The notes under the pieces are model-generated. The model did not search any database, was not told the DNA's origin, and saw only the letters and a list, made by a program, of their open reading frames with translations. Position numbers and translations under genes: made by a program. A stretch of DNA of 64,000 bases from Flavobacteriales bacterium. Lineage in GTDB: Bacteria > Bacteroidota > Bacteroidia > Flavobacteriales_D > Crocinitomicaceae. The DNA lies in the NCBI GenBank assembly GCA_947454525.1, contig CANGJM010000012.1:57370-121369 (forward strand), written 5' to 3'. Of this stretch, positions 37,783-47,541 are shown piece after piece (the stretch's first letter is position 1; each line of letters starts with the position of its first letter).

Positions 37783-39600
37783 TTAGTGTTGAACGATGAA
37801 TTTACGTGTTTCAACAGTTGATCCGTTTGTAAGGATTACTGTGTACATTCCGTTTGTTAATGTTGTTGTGTTGAACGCTGTTGCAACACCGTTTACTGTT
37901 TGATTAGCAACAACTTTTCCAGTCAAGTCAATGATTTGAATTGTACCTTCAGTCAAATTGCTTTCAATTGTAACCACCTCAGAAGAAGGGTTAGGGTAAA
38001 CAGAAAGGTTTGCGTTAGCAGTTTCGTCCAATCCTAAAACACCCATGTTCATACGGATTGCGAATGCATTACCATTAGAGTATGTAGCATCTCCGATTAA
38101 GTGAATCATAGAAGCGTAAGATGGTTGAAGAACTGTTTCGTCATTCAAGATACGGATGATGTTCGTGTTAGAAGCATCAACTTCTGTTAAAACGGCTGCG
38201 TAGTAAGCATCATCAGCCAAAGCTACTGGTTGTGGGAAGAATACAGTGATTTTTCCTGCTGCAACGTCAGCTGCTGTAACAGTGTAGTAATCACTTTCAG
38301 CAACGTTTCCGTTTAAGTCAGTTAAAGATTGGTATCCGTCAGCAAAGAAAGTAGCAGTATCAATCATGGCAACTTGAATAGAAGTTCCTGCTGTAGTAGC
38401 GCTAGAAATTCCGATTTCCAAAGACACAACTACGTTGTTTGTGTTTCCGCCACGTAAATGGTACATGTTAGCGAAAATTGTTCCAGTTGGCGTGTTGAAT
38501 GAGTTTGAACCAAGCGTAGTTGTTGTTTGCAATGCAGCTGGATTAACTCCAATACCATCCAAAGCGTATACACTGTTAGTTACTTCAAAGTTACGGTTAC
38601 CAACATTGTTAGCAAATAAAGCACTTCCAGTTGCTTCCTCAGTAGAAGAAACTGTGTAAGTTCCATTGTAAACACCTACAGTCAAGTTTGGAGTTTCTGT
38701 ACCACCGTATGCAATTGTATCGTTCGTTAAAATTGATCCAATTGTGTAGTTGTATGTTAATCCAGATCCAAAGTTTACGTTAGCAACAGTGTTTGTATTT
38801 GTCGCTGAACCAAAGTTGAATGCACTTCCTCCGATGTCATAAGAAGCATCTAAGTGAGCAACTGGTGTTTTACCATACTCGATACCAATATTGTTTGTTC
38901 CAGCAACAAATGGTGTTAATGAACGTAAGTCGTAAGCTGGTTGCTCAACAATTTTCAAGTCATCAACTAACCATGCGTAATCCCAAGCACCGATGTAGCG
39001 AAGACGCAATTTTACGTTTGCTTGTCCACCTGCAGCTGAAGTGATGTTAATTTGAGAATTTTCTTGGTAAAGCGTGCTTGTAGCTTTATCTAAATTTACA
39101 GGAAACTGAATCCAAGTAGCACCATTATCGTTACTTACTTCGAAGATTGTTTCCGTTGTTTGCCACATGCGTACTCTTTGATTGAACTCAAGAACCACGT
39201 TAGGGTAGGAAGATAGGTTAATTGAACCTGTATAGGTCATAAACGCATCTTGTGTACCAGTGCTTGTTCCAACTAAATCTGAATCGAATAATGCATATCC
39301 GTTTTCGTTTGTCACTGTGTTGCTTGGGTCAACCCATGCGCCTGTACTGTATCCAAGTGACGTTGAAGTACTTGTTGAGATAACCCAGTCTTGGTTATCA
39401 TTTGTTGCGTTAGAGAACGCCCATTGAGAAGCAGTAGAAAAATCATTAGACCAGATTGTCACCTTTTGCTGAGAAGAAGGTTTTACAGTCGGTTGTTGAA
39501 TGACTTCCACATTCATTTCTTTTGCTGCTACTTTTTGTTTCTGTGCAGAAACTCCAAGGCTAGCAAATGCCAAAGCAGTTAATAAGTAGATTTTTTTCAT
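37783..39600 (-). CDS. Secreted protein with T9SS type A C-terminal sorting domain
   Basis: This 605-residue exported protein is likely cargo of the T9SS. It has a signal peptide (MKKIYLLTALAFASLGVSAQ), a domain with WSNDFSTASQWAFSNATNDNQDW and VVLEFNQRVRMW, resembling a MAM/jelly-roll adhesion module, repetitive beta-rich middle regions rich in Thr/Asn, and a type A sorting domain at the end: SVYPNPSSEVVTIES, TGKVVANQTV, NGMYTVILTNGSTVETRKFIV. The function of the displayed part is unknown. Confidence 0.85.
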   Translation of the reverse strand: MKKIYLLTALAFASLGVSAQKQKVAAKEMNVEVIQQPTVKPSSQQKVTIWSNDFSTASQWAFSNATNDNQDWVISTSTSTSLGYSTGAWVDPSNTVTNENGYALFDSDLVGTSTGTQDAFMTYTGSINLSSYPNVVLEFNQRVRMWQTTETIFEVSNDNGATWIQFPVNLDKATSTLYQENSQINITSAAGGQANVKLRLRYIGAWDYAWLVDDLKIVEQPAYDLRSLTPFVAGTNNIGIEYGKTPVAHLDASYDIGGSAFNFGSATNTNTVANVNFGSGLTYNYTIGSILTNDTIAYGGTETPNLTVGVYNGTYTVSSTEEATGSALFANNVGNRNFEVTNSVYALDGIGVNPAALQTTTTLGSNSFNTPTGTIFANMYHLRGGNTNNVVVSLEIGISSATTAGTSIQVAMIDTATFFADGYQSLTDLNGNVAESDYYTVTAADVAAGKITVFFPQPVALADDAYYAAVLTEVDASNTNIIRILNDETVLQPSYASMIHLIGDATYSNGNAFAIRMNMGVLGLDETANANLSVYPNPSSEVVTIESNLTEGTIQIIDLTGKVVANQTVNGVATAFNTTTLTNGMYTVILTNGSTVETRKFIVQH

Positions 39601-39663
39601 AATTAATTAATTTATAAGTGGAGCGAATTTACTAAAAATTCTTATGGTTACAAATAGTTTCGA

Positions 39664-40629
39664 TTAATAATCGCGGTGAAATAAATATTCTGCAAGTTCC
39701 TCTAATTCTTGATAAGAAATGTTGTCTGACATAGTTTTCAAGGCATTCATTGCATGCGTATAATGCTTGGACATTTCGTTTTTACAATGCTCTTGAATAG
39801 AAAGGGATTCGAAGATGGCAATCGTTTGTGTCAATTTCTCTGTTGGATTTGCTTCGTTTTGAAGGGAATTCAACCTGTTTAGTTGATCTTCTGAAGCAAG
39901 TGTTTTTGCTAAAATAGAAAGCAGCGTTTTTTTGTTCGCAAGAACGTCGCCTCCAACTTGTTTCCCAACTTTCTCTGGATTTCCGTATAAGTCCAAAAGG
40001 TCGTCTTGAATTTGGAACGCAATGCCAAGGTGTACTCCGAAATCATACAATGCTTTGCGGTTATCAAGGGATGTTTCACCAATAATTGCGCCCATCTCCA
40101 AAGCGCAGCCTAGAAGGACAGAAGTTTTCAAGCGAATCATTTCAATGTATTCTTCACTCGCAACATCGTTTCGGGTTTCAAAGTCCATATCCATTTGTTG
40201 ACCTTCACATACTTCTATCGCTGTCTTGTTGAATACCGTTAAAAGCGCAGGAATTAAATGTGGTGGATTTTTACAAATTTCTTCGTAAGCTTTCACAAAT
40301 AATACATCGCCAGATAAAATGGCAATATTGGTATTCCATTTCTCATGAACCGTTTCTTTGGCTCTTCGAAGTGGTGCATCATCCATAATATCATCATGAA
40401 TGAGGGAGAAATTGTGAAAGAGTTCCACAGCAAGCGCTGCGGAAATACTTTCTTCCACTGATTTGTCAAATAATTTCGCGGACATCAGCGTTAACATTGG
40501 CCTCATTCGTTTCCCACCCAAGGTCATGAAATACCGAAGTGGGTCGTATAGGTTCAATGGACTAGCAGGAAATGAAAAGGAAGAGATTTCTTTTTCAATC
40601 AGTTTGCTGTATGTTTCGAGTGTATTCAT
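39664..40629 (-). CDS. Polyprenyl synthetase (isoprenyl diphosphate synthase)
   Basis: The 321-residue prenyltransferase chains isopentenyl units. It has the two aspartate motifs, DDIMD at residues 79-83 and DDLLD at 209-213, and [13 protein letters not shown] near residue 38. It is likely a geranylgeranyl or longer-chain synthase, but chain length is not decided by what I see. It overlaps rmlA by 4 bp (ATGA), so they are translationally coupled. Confidence 0.93.
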   Translation of the reverse strand: MNTLETYSKLIEKEISSFSFPASPLNLYDPLRYFMTLGGKRMRPMLTLMSAKLFDKSVEESISAALAVELFHNFSLIHDDIMDDAPLRRAKETVHEKWNTNIAILSGDVLFVKAYEEICKNPPHLIPALLTVFNKTAIEVCEGQQMDMDFETRNDVASEEYIEMIRLKTSVLLGCALEMGAIIGETSLDNRKALYDFGVHLGIAFQIQDDLLDLYGNPEKVGKQVGGDVLANKKTLLSILAKTLASEDQLNRLNSLQNEANPTEKLTQTIAIFESLSIQEHCKNEMSKHYTHAMNALKTMSDNISYQELEELAEYLFHRDY

Positions 40630-41492
40630 TTTTGTTTTAACAGTTGGAGCAAATAGGATCCATATCCACTTTTAACAAGTGGTTCAGCAATTTGTTTTAA
40701 TTGATCTTTGCTGATAAAGCCATTTCGATAAGCAACTTCTTCGATGCATCCAATTTTCAATCCTTGACGTTCCTCAATTACCTGAACAAATTGACCTGCT
40801 TGCATCAATGACGCGAATGTACCAGTATCCAACCAAGCAGTGCCACGATCGAGAACAGCCACTTTCAACTTTCCTTGTCGAAGGTATTCTGCATTCACAT
40901 CGGTTATCTCATATTCCCCACGTGGAGAAGGTTTTAAATTTTCTGCAATTTCAACGACGCTATTGTCGTAGAAGTAAAGTCCAGGAACAGCGTAATTCGA
41001 TTTTGGCTGTATCGGTTTTTCTTCGATGGAAACAGCATGCATGTGATCATCAAATTCCACCACACCATAACGTTCTGGATCGCTTACGTGATAGGCATAA
41101 ACGACACCACCTTCTGGATTGTTATTTTCTTTCAAAAGGGTATCCATTCCAACACCATAAAAAATGTTGTCTCCCAGAATTAGTGCGACTTTGTCGTTGC
41201 CGATAAAGGATTTTCCAATAACAAATGCTTGTGCGAGTCCGTTTGGCACTTCTTGAACAGCATAGGAGAATTGACAACCTAGGTTTTGTCCGTCACCCAA
41301 TAATTTTTCAAAATGGGGGAGGTCATGTGGTGTGGAGATGATTAAAATTTCTTTGATACCCGCACTCATCAGAATGGAAAGTGGGTAGTAAATCATCGGC
41401 TTGTCGTAAACCGGCATTAATTGCTTGCTGACAGCCAAAGTAAGTGGATGAAGTCTGGTTCCAGATCCTCCTGCTAAGATAATTCCTTTCAT
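40626..41492 (-). CDS. rmlA: Glucose-1-phosphate thymidylyltransferase
   Basis: RmlA makes dTDP-glucose, the first step toward dTDP-rhamnose. The 288-residue protein has the nucleotidyltransferase signature [49 protein letters not shown] and the late [12 protein letters not shown] and [15 protein letters not shown] blocks. No rmlB, rmlC or rmlD gene is in the window. It is coupled to the polyprenyl synthase gene. Confidence 0.95.
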   Translation of the reverse strand: MKGIILAGGSGTRLHPLTLAVSKQLMPVYDKPMIYYPLSILMSAGIKEILIISTPHDLPHFEKLLGDGQNLGCQFSYAVQEVPNGLAQAFVIGKSFIGNDKVALILGDNIFYGVGMDTLLKENNNPEGGVVYAYHVSDPERYGVVEFDDHMHAVSIEEKPIQPKSNYAVPGLYFYDNSVVEIAENLKPSPRGEYEITDVNAEYLRQGKLKVAVLDRGTAWLDTGTFASLMQAGQFVQVIEERQGLKIGCIEEVAYRNGFISKDQLKQIAEPLVKSGYGSYLLQLLKQK

Positions 41493-41510
41493 TGTTGATC
41501 GTTTAATTTT

Positions 41511-42239
41511 TTATAGCCAACGGAATAAGTCATCAAATAAGCGCTTACCCCAAGGTGTACTCCCGTAATCTTTTTCAATTTTCATGCGAAATTCGTTTGG
41601 GGTAAATAGTTTGTTTTTCCCTACTTCAATCAACATTTCTTCTTTTGTTGGTTTCATTTCCTCTACTTTTTTCGCAAAGTAAATGATGCCACCATCCTCT
41701 GTTGCTAAGCCTAGAATTGTTCCTGGAAGTCCACAGAATCCTTCTGGGCCAACAGAAGGAACCAACGCAGTTGTATACCATGCATAGATACGAGTACTGT
41801 CATTTTTCTGATATACTGCTTTTCTACATTCATAACCACAGATACTTCTTTTACTATCCGTAATTCGCCAATTTCGTGCCGGTAAACTATCTTGCAAAAA
41901 TACATTTTGTCCCATGAGTCCAAGAACGGTTAATTGTTTACCAGATGTCAGGTTTTGATAATAACTATTTTTAGTTGTCATCCATGCCATGTCATCTACC
42001 TTATCTGTTGGGACTGCTTTAAATACGGATGCCGTATCATTGAAATATAAGGTAAAAAGTTCCGTACGAATTTTATTTTCTTCTGTGACCATTCTGCGCA
42101 TACGTTCTTCGGTAAATTTCTTCTCCAAGTTCGTTCTACGTTCGAATGTAATTTTCCCTGAGGAAATGTATTGACTGTTTGCGTTGAATCCAAGGCAAAG
42201 AATCAATACGAGTAGTTTAATGCCAGCCTTTAAAGTCAT
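41511..42239 (-). CDS. GLPGLI family protein
   Basis: The family is named for a conserved motif, seen here as GFCGLPGTILGLA. The 242-residue protein has a signal peptide (IKLLVLILCLGFNANSQ), then KITFERRTNLEKKF and TDSKRSICGYECRKAVY with the conserved cysteine pair. The function is unknown; such genes are often next to TonB-type barrels, as here. It overlaps the barrel gene by 23 bp and is likely co-translated with it. Confidence 0.9.
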   Translation of the reverse strand: MTLKAGIKLLVLILCLGFNANSQYISSGKITFERRTNLEKKFTEERMRRMVTEENKIRTELFTLYFNDTASVFKAVPTDKVDDMAWMTTKNSYYQNLTSGKQLTVLGLMGQNVFLQDSLPARNWRITDSKRSICGYECRKAVYQKNDSTRIYAWYTTALVPSVGPEGFCGLPGTILGLATEDGGIIYFAKKVEEMKPTKEEMLIEVGKNKLFTPNEFRMKIEKDYGSTPWGKRLFDDLFRWL

Positions 42240-44961
42240 CTTCTTTTGTTTTATTGTTGTTGAATTTGTAGGTTAATTTCACTAAGAAATAGCGAGAAAT
42301 AATTTGGGTGTAGTTATCGGTAATGACGTTGCCATTAATTTGACGCTGTAAATTCAAGTTTTGATTCAAGATGTCATTTGCTGAGATGGCAAGAATGACA
42401 TTTTCCGTCGGTAAAAAGGCTTTGCTTAATTCGAAATTAATGATGAAGATGTTTCGATTAAAGGCAGCCGCTCTACCCGTATTGATCGTATACGTAGCGT
42501 CTGATTTGATTAAGAAGTGATGAGGTAATCTCCATTCACCATCAATAAAGTATTTCTGTGTGGCATATGGTTGATTCGAAATACTAGACAAGGAACTTAT
42601 AGGATTATTGTACGTGTAAGAGTTTCCAATTGTAATGTTTAAAGAATCTAATTTCAATTCAATGTCTAATCCCCCTGTTATTGCTGTTGTTTTGGTCACA
42701 TTGGCTTGTCCATTGATGAAGTTCGTGTATTTGTTGTATGAACCATTAATATTTGGCGCTAAGTCAATTTTTCGATTGAAAATCGGGAAACCTCCTCCAG
42801 CAAATACATTCGCGAAGATATTACCGTCCACGTTCTTTGTTTGAGCGACAGTTCGTCCGTATTGGTCATATGTTGTTGAAGTGGCAAATGCGTTGTTTGT
42901 TAAACTAGCATTTCCGCCTGACCAGAAATATCGGCCAGATAAGGCTTGCCAAACATTGGCATTTAAACGCAAGTTGTGGACATAATTTGGTTTCAAGTCA
43001 GGATTACCAATTTGAATTCTGTTTGGATTGGTATTGTCTTGAACTGGTTGCAAATCATTGATGGAAGCAGGGGATGAGGCCGTCGAGTAATTCAAGGAAA
43101 TACGTTTACTCATTCCTGGTTTAAATTGGTAGGAGAATTTCGGCAGGAAATTGTTGATGTTTTGATTGGTTACAACAGAAGTAATCAAGTTTGTGCTTTG
43201 AACATCAATGTTTCTAAAACCGATTCCACCCGTAACAGTATGTTGACGGTGTTCGAAAATCAACATTCCCGTTCCACGTTGTTGAAGGCGCGTGTTATCA
43301 AATTGATTGGTGTATAATCCAACAGCTTGTGAATAATTCCCACTAGCATCCTTTTCAAATGTTTGCTTGGTTTGATTCGATTTTCCTGATTCCAAATAAT
43401 ACTCTAATTGGAATTTCCATTTTTTCGCGAAGGGCTCCGTATATGTCAGGATTCCGTAATTCGTTGTATTCGCATTGTCGTTGATTTTACTTTGGTCGAT
43501 GGTATCAGACAAGGCGCCACTTTTTGAGGTAAACAAAGACCCGTCAGATTGATTAGAACTAGCACTTAGAATATATTTCAATTCTAATTCACGGTTTACT
43601 TTTTTGAATTTTCTTCTCAAAATCGCTTCCGAATTACTACTCATTCCTTTCGAGCTATTCGTGTTGCGAACACCTGTTCCTAAATAGGAAACGAGTGAAT
43701 CTGTCAAGAAATTATTCTGACTAAAATTATCGGATTCACCCATGTCAATATGTAAATTAGGACGAAGTTCTAAATAGGTAAGCGAATCTAAATTTACGGA
43801 ATACGTTAAGTTGAAACGATGCGACAAGTTTTTAGAAACATTCGCCGAGGAATCCCTGGTGAAATAAGAACTATCTTGTTGTAAAAAGTATTGCGATTGA
43901 CTGCTAGAAACAGCATTTAATCGATTTTCGATATACGAATAGTTGAAGCCTATTTTCCCTGTTTTACCAATTTTATCAGAATAATAGATTCCTGTTTTTA
44001 AGGTTTGAGGGATTCCGGAAGAGTTGTTTCGGCTCGATTGGTCCCACATCGTCATTCCACTGCTGTTGCGTTCGTTTTCTAGTCCAAACTTATTCATGTC
44101 ACCAAATCCAAAGTTTGATTTTGGTGTGTTCGAGGTTAACATAAAGACCGAAATCTTTTGTTTTTTATTGAAGTTGTTCAAGAGGATTTCGGATTCGTAG
44201 AAGGGATTGTCCCGAACGAGTCCAAAGTCCGAAGCACCTGAAATCTTACCGAAGTACCCTTTTTTGGCGCTGTCTTTTAGTTTCAGATCGAGGACCTGGA
44301 TTTTATCATCCTCACCAACCGCGGCATCTTCGTTTTTCTTTTCGTAGACTTGAACGGATTCAACTCCTTTTGCGCCAAGATTTCGAGTCGCGATAGTAGG
44401 GTCGGAGCCGAAGAATTCATCGCCGTCTACTAGTACCTTACTGATTTCTTTTCCTTGAGATGTGATGCTTCCATCATCCGCTACTTTTATTCCAGGAAGT
44501 TTTTTTAACAAATCTTCCACGACCGCATTCTGACCGACGTTAAATGAATCGGCTACATAAACCAGTGTGTCGCCTTTGAAGTAAATCGCATTTCGGTTTG
44601 TTAGTACGGTAACTTCGCGAACATTTTGAGTCTTTTGTAACAAATGAATGCGTGGAACTTGGATGTCATAGTTATCCTTGCTTCCGATGATGTAAAAAGT
44701 TCGGGTCTCTAACTTTGGGTGTTCAATGATTAATTGAAACGTATCAATTGGAAATCCGGTTAAAACGAAAGTACCTAATTGATTTGTACGCGTAAAACCT
44801 AAAAGAACAGAGTCTTTTAGTCGAAGCGCCATGACAGAAACGTTCTTTAACGGAACAACATTCGACGTATCGTAAATGATTCCACTTAATTTCATTTGTT
44901 GTGACCAAGCGGACTGGAATCCGAAAAGGAACATGAAACCAAGAAGATACAGGTATTTCAT
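42217..44961 (-). CDS. Outer-membrane beta-barrel (TonB-dependent-receptor-like) protein
   Basis: The 914-residue protein has a signal peptide (MKYLYLLGFMFLFGFQSAWSQ), an N-terminal carboxypeptidase-regulatory-like domain (LSGIIYDTSNVVPLKNVSVM), a plug-like region (VVEDLLKKLPGIKVADDGSITSQGKEIS then VLVDGDEFFGSDPTIATRNL), and a long barrel. It probably inserts in the outer membrane, but its ligand is unknown. I used the ATG at 44961; one at 45003 lacks a signal-like start. It is paired with the GLPGLI gene. A TonB box is not obvious. Confidence 0.85.
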   Translation of the reverse strand: MKYLYLLGFMFLFGFQSAWSQQMKLSGIIYDTSNVVPLKNVSVMALRLKDSVLLGFTRTNQLGTFVLTGFPIDTFQLIIEHPKLETRTFYIIGSKDNYDIQVPRIHLLQKTQNVREVTVLTNRNAIYFKGDTLVYVADSFNVGQNAVVEDLLKKLPGIKVADDGSITSQGKEISKVLVDGDEFFGSDPTIATRNLGAKGVESVQVYEKKNEDAAVGEDDKIQVLDLKLKDSAKKGYFGKISGASDFGLVRDNPFYESEILLNNFNKKQKISVFMLTSNTPKSNFGFGDMNKFGLENERNSSGMTMWDQSSRNNSSGIPQTLKTGIYYSDKIGKTGKIGFNYSYIENRLNAVSSSQSQYFLQQDSSYFTRDSSANVSKNLSHRFNLTYSVNLDSLTYLELRPNLHIDMGESDNFSQNNFLTDSLVSYLGTGVRNTNSSKGMSSNSEAILRRKFKKVNRELELKYILSASSNQSDGSLFTSKSGALSDTIDQSKINDNANTTNYGILTYTEPFAKKWKFQLEYYLESGKSNQTKQTFEKDASGNYSQAVGLYTNQFDNTRLQQRGTGMLIFEHRQHTVTGGIGFRNIDVQSTNLITSVVTNQNINNFLPKFSYQFKPGMSKRISLNYSTASSPASINDLQPVQDNTNPNRIQIGNPDLKPNYVHNLRLNANVWQALSGRYFWSGGNASLTNNAFATSTTYDQYGRTVAQTKNVDGNIFANVFAGGGFPIFNRKIDLAPNINGSYNKYTNFINGQANVTKTTAITGGLDIELKLDSLNITIGNSYTYNNPISSLSSISNQPYATQKYFIDGEWRLPHHFLIKSDATYTINTGRAAAFNRNIFIINFELSKAFLPTENVILAISANDILNQNLNLQRQINGNVITDNYTQIISRYFLVKLTYKFNNNKTKEDDFKGWH

Positions 44962-45046
44962 CGATTTTGGAGAAGGAGTATTTTTATTTATCAAAACGGT
45001 CATAGTTTGTTGTGTTGTAAATACGCTTAAAAAGGAAAAATGTTCA

Positions 45047-45850
45047 TTAATTCTCCTTTGATGAATAAGTTAAGTCCACCAATGCTTGAAAAGTAAATCC
45101 ATCTGGCTCAGTGATTGGAGAAAACTGAACTTCCAAACGTTCGTTTTTATGTTTGTTTTCAGCACTGATCAACTGCTTCAAAATAGGACTTTCCACGTTA
45201 AAGGCAAGTGTACTCGTTTGGTTTTCAGTTCCTAGCACAATGAATTTTCGTCCGAAAGCTTCATCAAACCCACGAAATCGTGTTTCGAAATCTCCAGTAC
45301 GTTTGATAATGGACAAGGCATGTTGATGATTTAGTTCTTGTTTGTCGGTTTTTTTCAGATCAATCAAATCTAACTCCTCTTTTGACGAGTAACGACTAAA
45401 CGTGGCGATAACGGCACCGGTTAAACTATAATAACTTCGTTGCTCGGAGAAATACGGTTTTTTCAATTCATAATGATAAGTGATTTGACGACTCATCGTT
45501 TTTAGCCCATTCAAGAAATAAAAAATGCGCTCTATTTTTTTTCCGGAAGCCATATTTTCATTTTGCTGTAGTTTCAGTACTTCCATGTTTTCGTCAATCC
45601 AAGCGAAAGCCTCTGTTGTATTGCCGTCAGAATCTGTATAAAACAAGCTTTGAATCTTGGATAGAGATTTGTTGCCGTCGATTTTTAATGCATATTTTTC
45701 AAATACCGCGAGGTTCTTATTTTCTTCCGTAAAAGCAATGCGTTTTTTTGTTGAATTGGATGCAACAGATTTACCCTGTTCATTTTTACAGGATACAAGA
45801 AGTAGCAAGGAAAAGCTTAGGAGAAAATGGTGCGAAAAGTTGACTTTCAT
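45047..45850 (-). CDS. Uncharacterised lipoprotein
   Basis: I do not recognise this gene. The 267-residue protein has a lipoprotein signal (LLSFSLLLLVSC, Cys21) and a mixed beta-rich body, including SKIQSLFYTDSDGNTTEAFAWI and YHYELKKPYFSEQRSYYSLTG. It precedes the outer-membrane barrel gene in the same direction, so they may be co-expressed. Confidence 0.65.
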   Translation of the reverse strand: MKVNFSHHFLLSFSLLLLVSCKNEQGKSVASNSTKKRIAFTEENKNLAVFEKYALKIDGNKSLSKIQSLFYTDSDGNTTEAFAWIDENMEVLKLQQNENMASGKKIERIFYFLNGLKTMSRQITYHYELKKPYFSEQRSYYSLTGAVIATFSRYSSKEELDLIDLKKTDKQELNHQHALSIIKRTGDFETRFRGFDEAFGRKFIVLGTENQTSTLAFNVESPILKQLISAENKHKNERLEVQFSPITEPDGFTFQALVDLTYSSKEN

Positions 45851-45942
45851 CGGTCAGTAAAAAAATAGCTCCGTGAAATTAAGCAATCATCTTCAATTTG
45901 TCATACTCTATGTAAAATCTTTATGTATCTGATTTTGTTTCG

Positions 45943-45950
45943 TAATTTTG
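45943..45950 (+). promoter_or_regulatory. -7 box of ruvX
   Basis: TAATTTTG, then 4 bp, then the ATG at 45955. A leaderless-type promoter. Confidence 0.5.
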
Positions 45951-45954
45951 TTCG

Positions 45955-46371
45955 ATGCCAAAAATACTTGCAATTGATTTCGGATTAAAGCGTACGGGCC
46001 TAGCCATCACAGATGATCATGCGATCATTGCGAGTCCGTTGACGACTGTTGATTCAAGTGCGTTGATGGAGTTTTTACTCCAATTATTTGGCAAGGAATC
46101 CATTTCAACGATTGTTCTTGGTTTTCCAACGCGATTGGATGGGTCAGATACGCATATTACGGAGAATGTCCGCTTATTACAGGAAGTCTTAGCGAAACAA
46201 TTTCCTCAATGCGGCATCGTTTTGCAAGATGAACGTTTCAGTTCTTCTCGCGCAATGGAAACGATACACCTTGCTGGAAAGAAAAAGCACATGAAACAAA
46301 AATCACTTGTGGACAAACTTGCAGCCACGTTGATTTTACAAGATTACCTCTCACAACAATCATTTCAATAA
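45955..46371 (+). CDS. ruvX: Holliday junction resolvase-like protein RuvX (YqgF)
   Basis: This RNase H-fold protein is implicated in Holliday junction resolution and 16S rRNA processing. The 138-residue protein has the N-terminal ILAIDFGLKRTGLAI, IVLGFPTRLDG and the late LQDERFSSSRAME segments. The DFG aspartate is one of the acidic active-site residues. It is followed closely by def, in a conserved order. Confidence 0.94.
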   Translation: MPKILAIDFGLKRTGLAITDDHAIIASPLTTVDSSALMEFLLQLFGKESISTIVLGFPTRLDGSDTHITENVRLLQEVLAKQFPQCGIVLQDERFSSSRAMETIHLAGKKKHMKQKSLVDKLAATLILQDYLSQQSFQ

Positions 46372-46380
46372 GGAATTCAC

Positions 46381-46388
46381 TAATTTTG
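46381..46388 (+). promoter_or_regulatory. -7 box of def
   Basis: TAATTTTG, then 4 bp, then the ATG at 46393. It lies between the ruvX stop and def, giving def its own leaderless-type promoter. Confidence 0.5.
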
Positions 46389-46392
46389 CAAC

Positions 46393-46992
46393 ATGATTTT
46401 ACCTATTGTCGCTTACGGAGACCCAGTTCTAAAAAAAGAAGCTGAGGAAATTGATGAAAAATACCCTGACTTATCAAAGTTGATTGCAGATATGTTTGAT
46501 ACGATGTATCATGCAAAGGGCGTTGGTCTCGCTGCACCTCAAATTGGCAAAAGCATTCGTTTATTTATCGTGGATGGAAGTCCGTTTGCGGATGAGGAGG
46601 ACGATGAACCAGATCCGAGAGCGGAGGGAATTTCCGATTTTAAAAAGGTATTTATTAACCCGATCATTGAAGAAGAATCTGGTGAAAAATGGTCATTTCA
46701 GGAAGGCTGTTTGTCGATTCCTTCTATTCGTGAAAACGTTTCTCGTCAAGAGAAAGTACTCATCACGTATTTCGATGAAAATTGGAAATTCCATGAGGAA
46801 ACGTTTGATGGATATGCGGCAAGAATCATTCAACATGAATACGACCACATCGAAGGGGTTTTATTTACAGATCACTTATCTCCGTTGAAAAAGAAAATGT
46901 TAACGAAGCGACTACAAAACATTACCTCAGGGAGAATCGACGTCGATTACAAAATGTCCTTTCCAGGCGGTAGAAAACCAAAAATGATATGA
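46393..46992 (+). CDS. def: Peptide deformylase
   Basis: This enzyme removes the formyl group from nascent proteins. The 199-residue protein has the three classic motifs: GVGLAAPQIG, EGCLSIP and QHEYDHIEG, whose His/Glu/His residues with the Cys of EGCLS form the metal site. The acidic insert DEEDDEPDPRAEG is unusual. It has its own promoter and overlaps the following lipoprotein gene by 4 bp (ATGA). Confidence 0.96.
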   Translation: MILPIVAYGDPVLKKEAEEIDEKYPDLSKLIADMFDTMYHAKGVGLAAPQIGKSIRLFIVDGSPFADEEDDEPDPRAEGISDFKKVFINPIIEEESGEKWSFQEGCLSIPSIRENVSRQEKVLITYFDENWKFHEETFDGYAARIIQHEYDHIEGVLFTDHLSPLKKKMLTKRLQNITSGRIDVDYKMSFPGGRKPKMI

Positions 46993-47540
46993 AATCAATA
47001 TACACGTTAATTGTACTCCTGAGTTTTGCACTGATTGTTGAATCATGTGGCGGACCCGCAAAAGCGGATAAAAAAACAGAATTAAAAACGAGCATTAAGC
47101 AAATGGAAGATTCCATTATGGCTATTCAAAAGGACCCGGTTCAAGCCGCTAAAATGCCGAGTTTAACCAATATTGAGCTCATTAATCGTTTGTTAGCGTA
47201 CTACCGCGCTTATCCAGAGGATTCTTTTTCTGCGGATTGTTTATTTAAAGTACACATCAAATACAGTGATTTGCAGGCATACGAACAATCGGTTGCTTAC
47301 GGAGACACCTTGATTCAATTGTTTCCGAACTATGCGAATAAAGACTTTTTATTGGAAAGTTTAGCGAGTACGTACGATGTCCTAATCGAACCACGTAACC
47401 CAGAAAAAGTGCAATATTACTATGAGCTTTTATTGAAGGAGAACATCAAGCCGACGAAACGCAGGGATATCGAAAAGCGAATCAAGCACATTGAGATGGA
47501 TTTTTTTGAGTACAGTCAATACCAGATGACAGGAAAGTAA
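46989..47540 (+). CDS. Small lipoprotein with TPR-like helices
   Basis: The 183-residue protein has a lipoprotein signal (SFALIVESC, Cys20) followed by helical repeats: NRLLAYYRAYPEDSFSADCLFKV and YEQSVAYGDTLIQLFPNYANKDF match tetratricopeptide-like patterns. No function is recognisable. It overlaps def and ends 1 bp before the stop of convergent aroA. Confidence 0.78.
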   Translation: MKSIYTLIVLLSFALIVESCGGPAKADKKTELKTSIKQMEDSIMAIQKDPVQAAKMPSLTNIELINRLLAYYRAYPEDSFSADCLFKVHIKYSDLQAYEQSVAYGDTLIQLFPNYANKDFLLESLASTYDVLIEPRNPEKVQYYYELLLKENIKPTKRRDIEKRIKHIEMDFFEYSQYQMTGK

Positions 47541-47541
47541 A

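Noticed and set aside
40808..41206. A 132-codon rightward frame within rmlA
   Set aside because: It is antisense to a well-conserved gene, and the protein is rich in His, Arg and Gln with no known domain.
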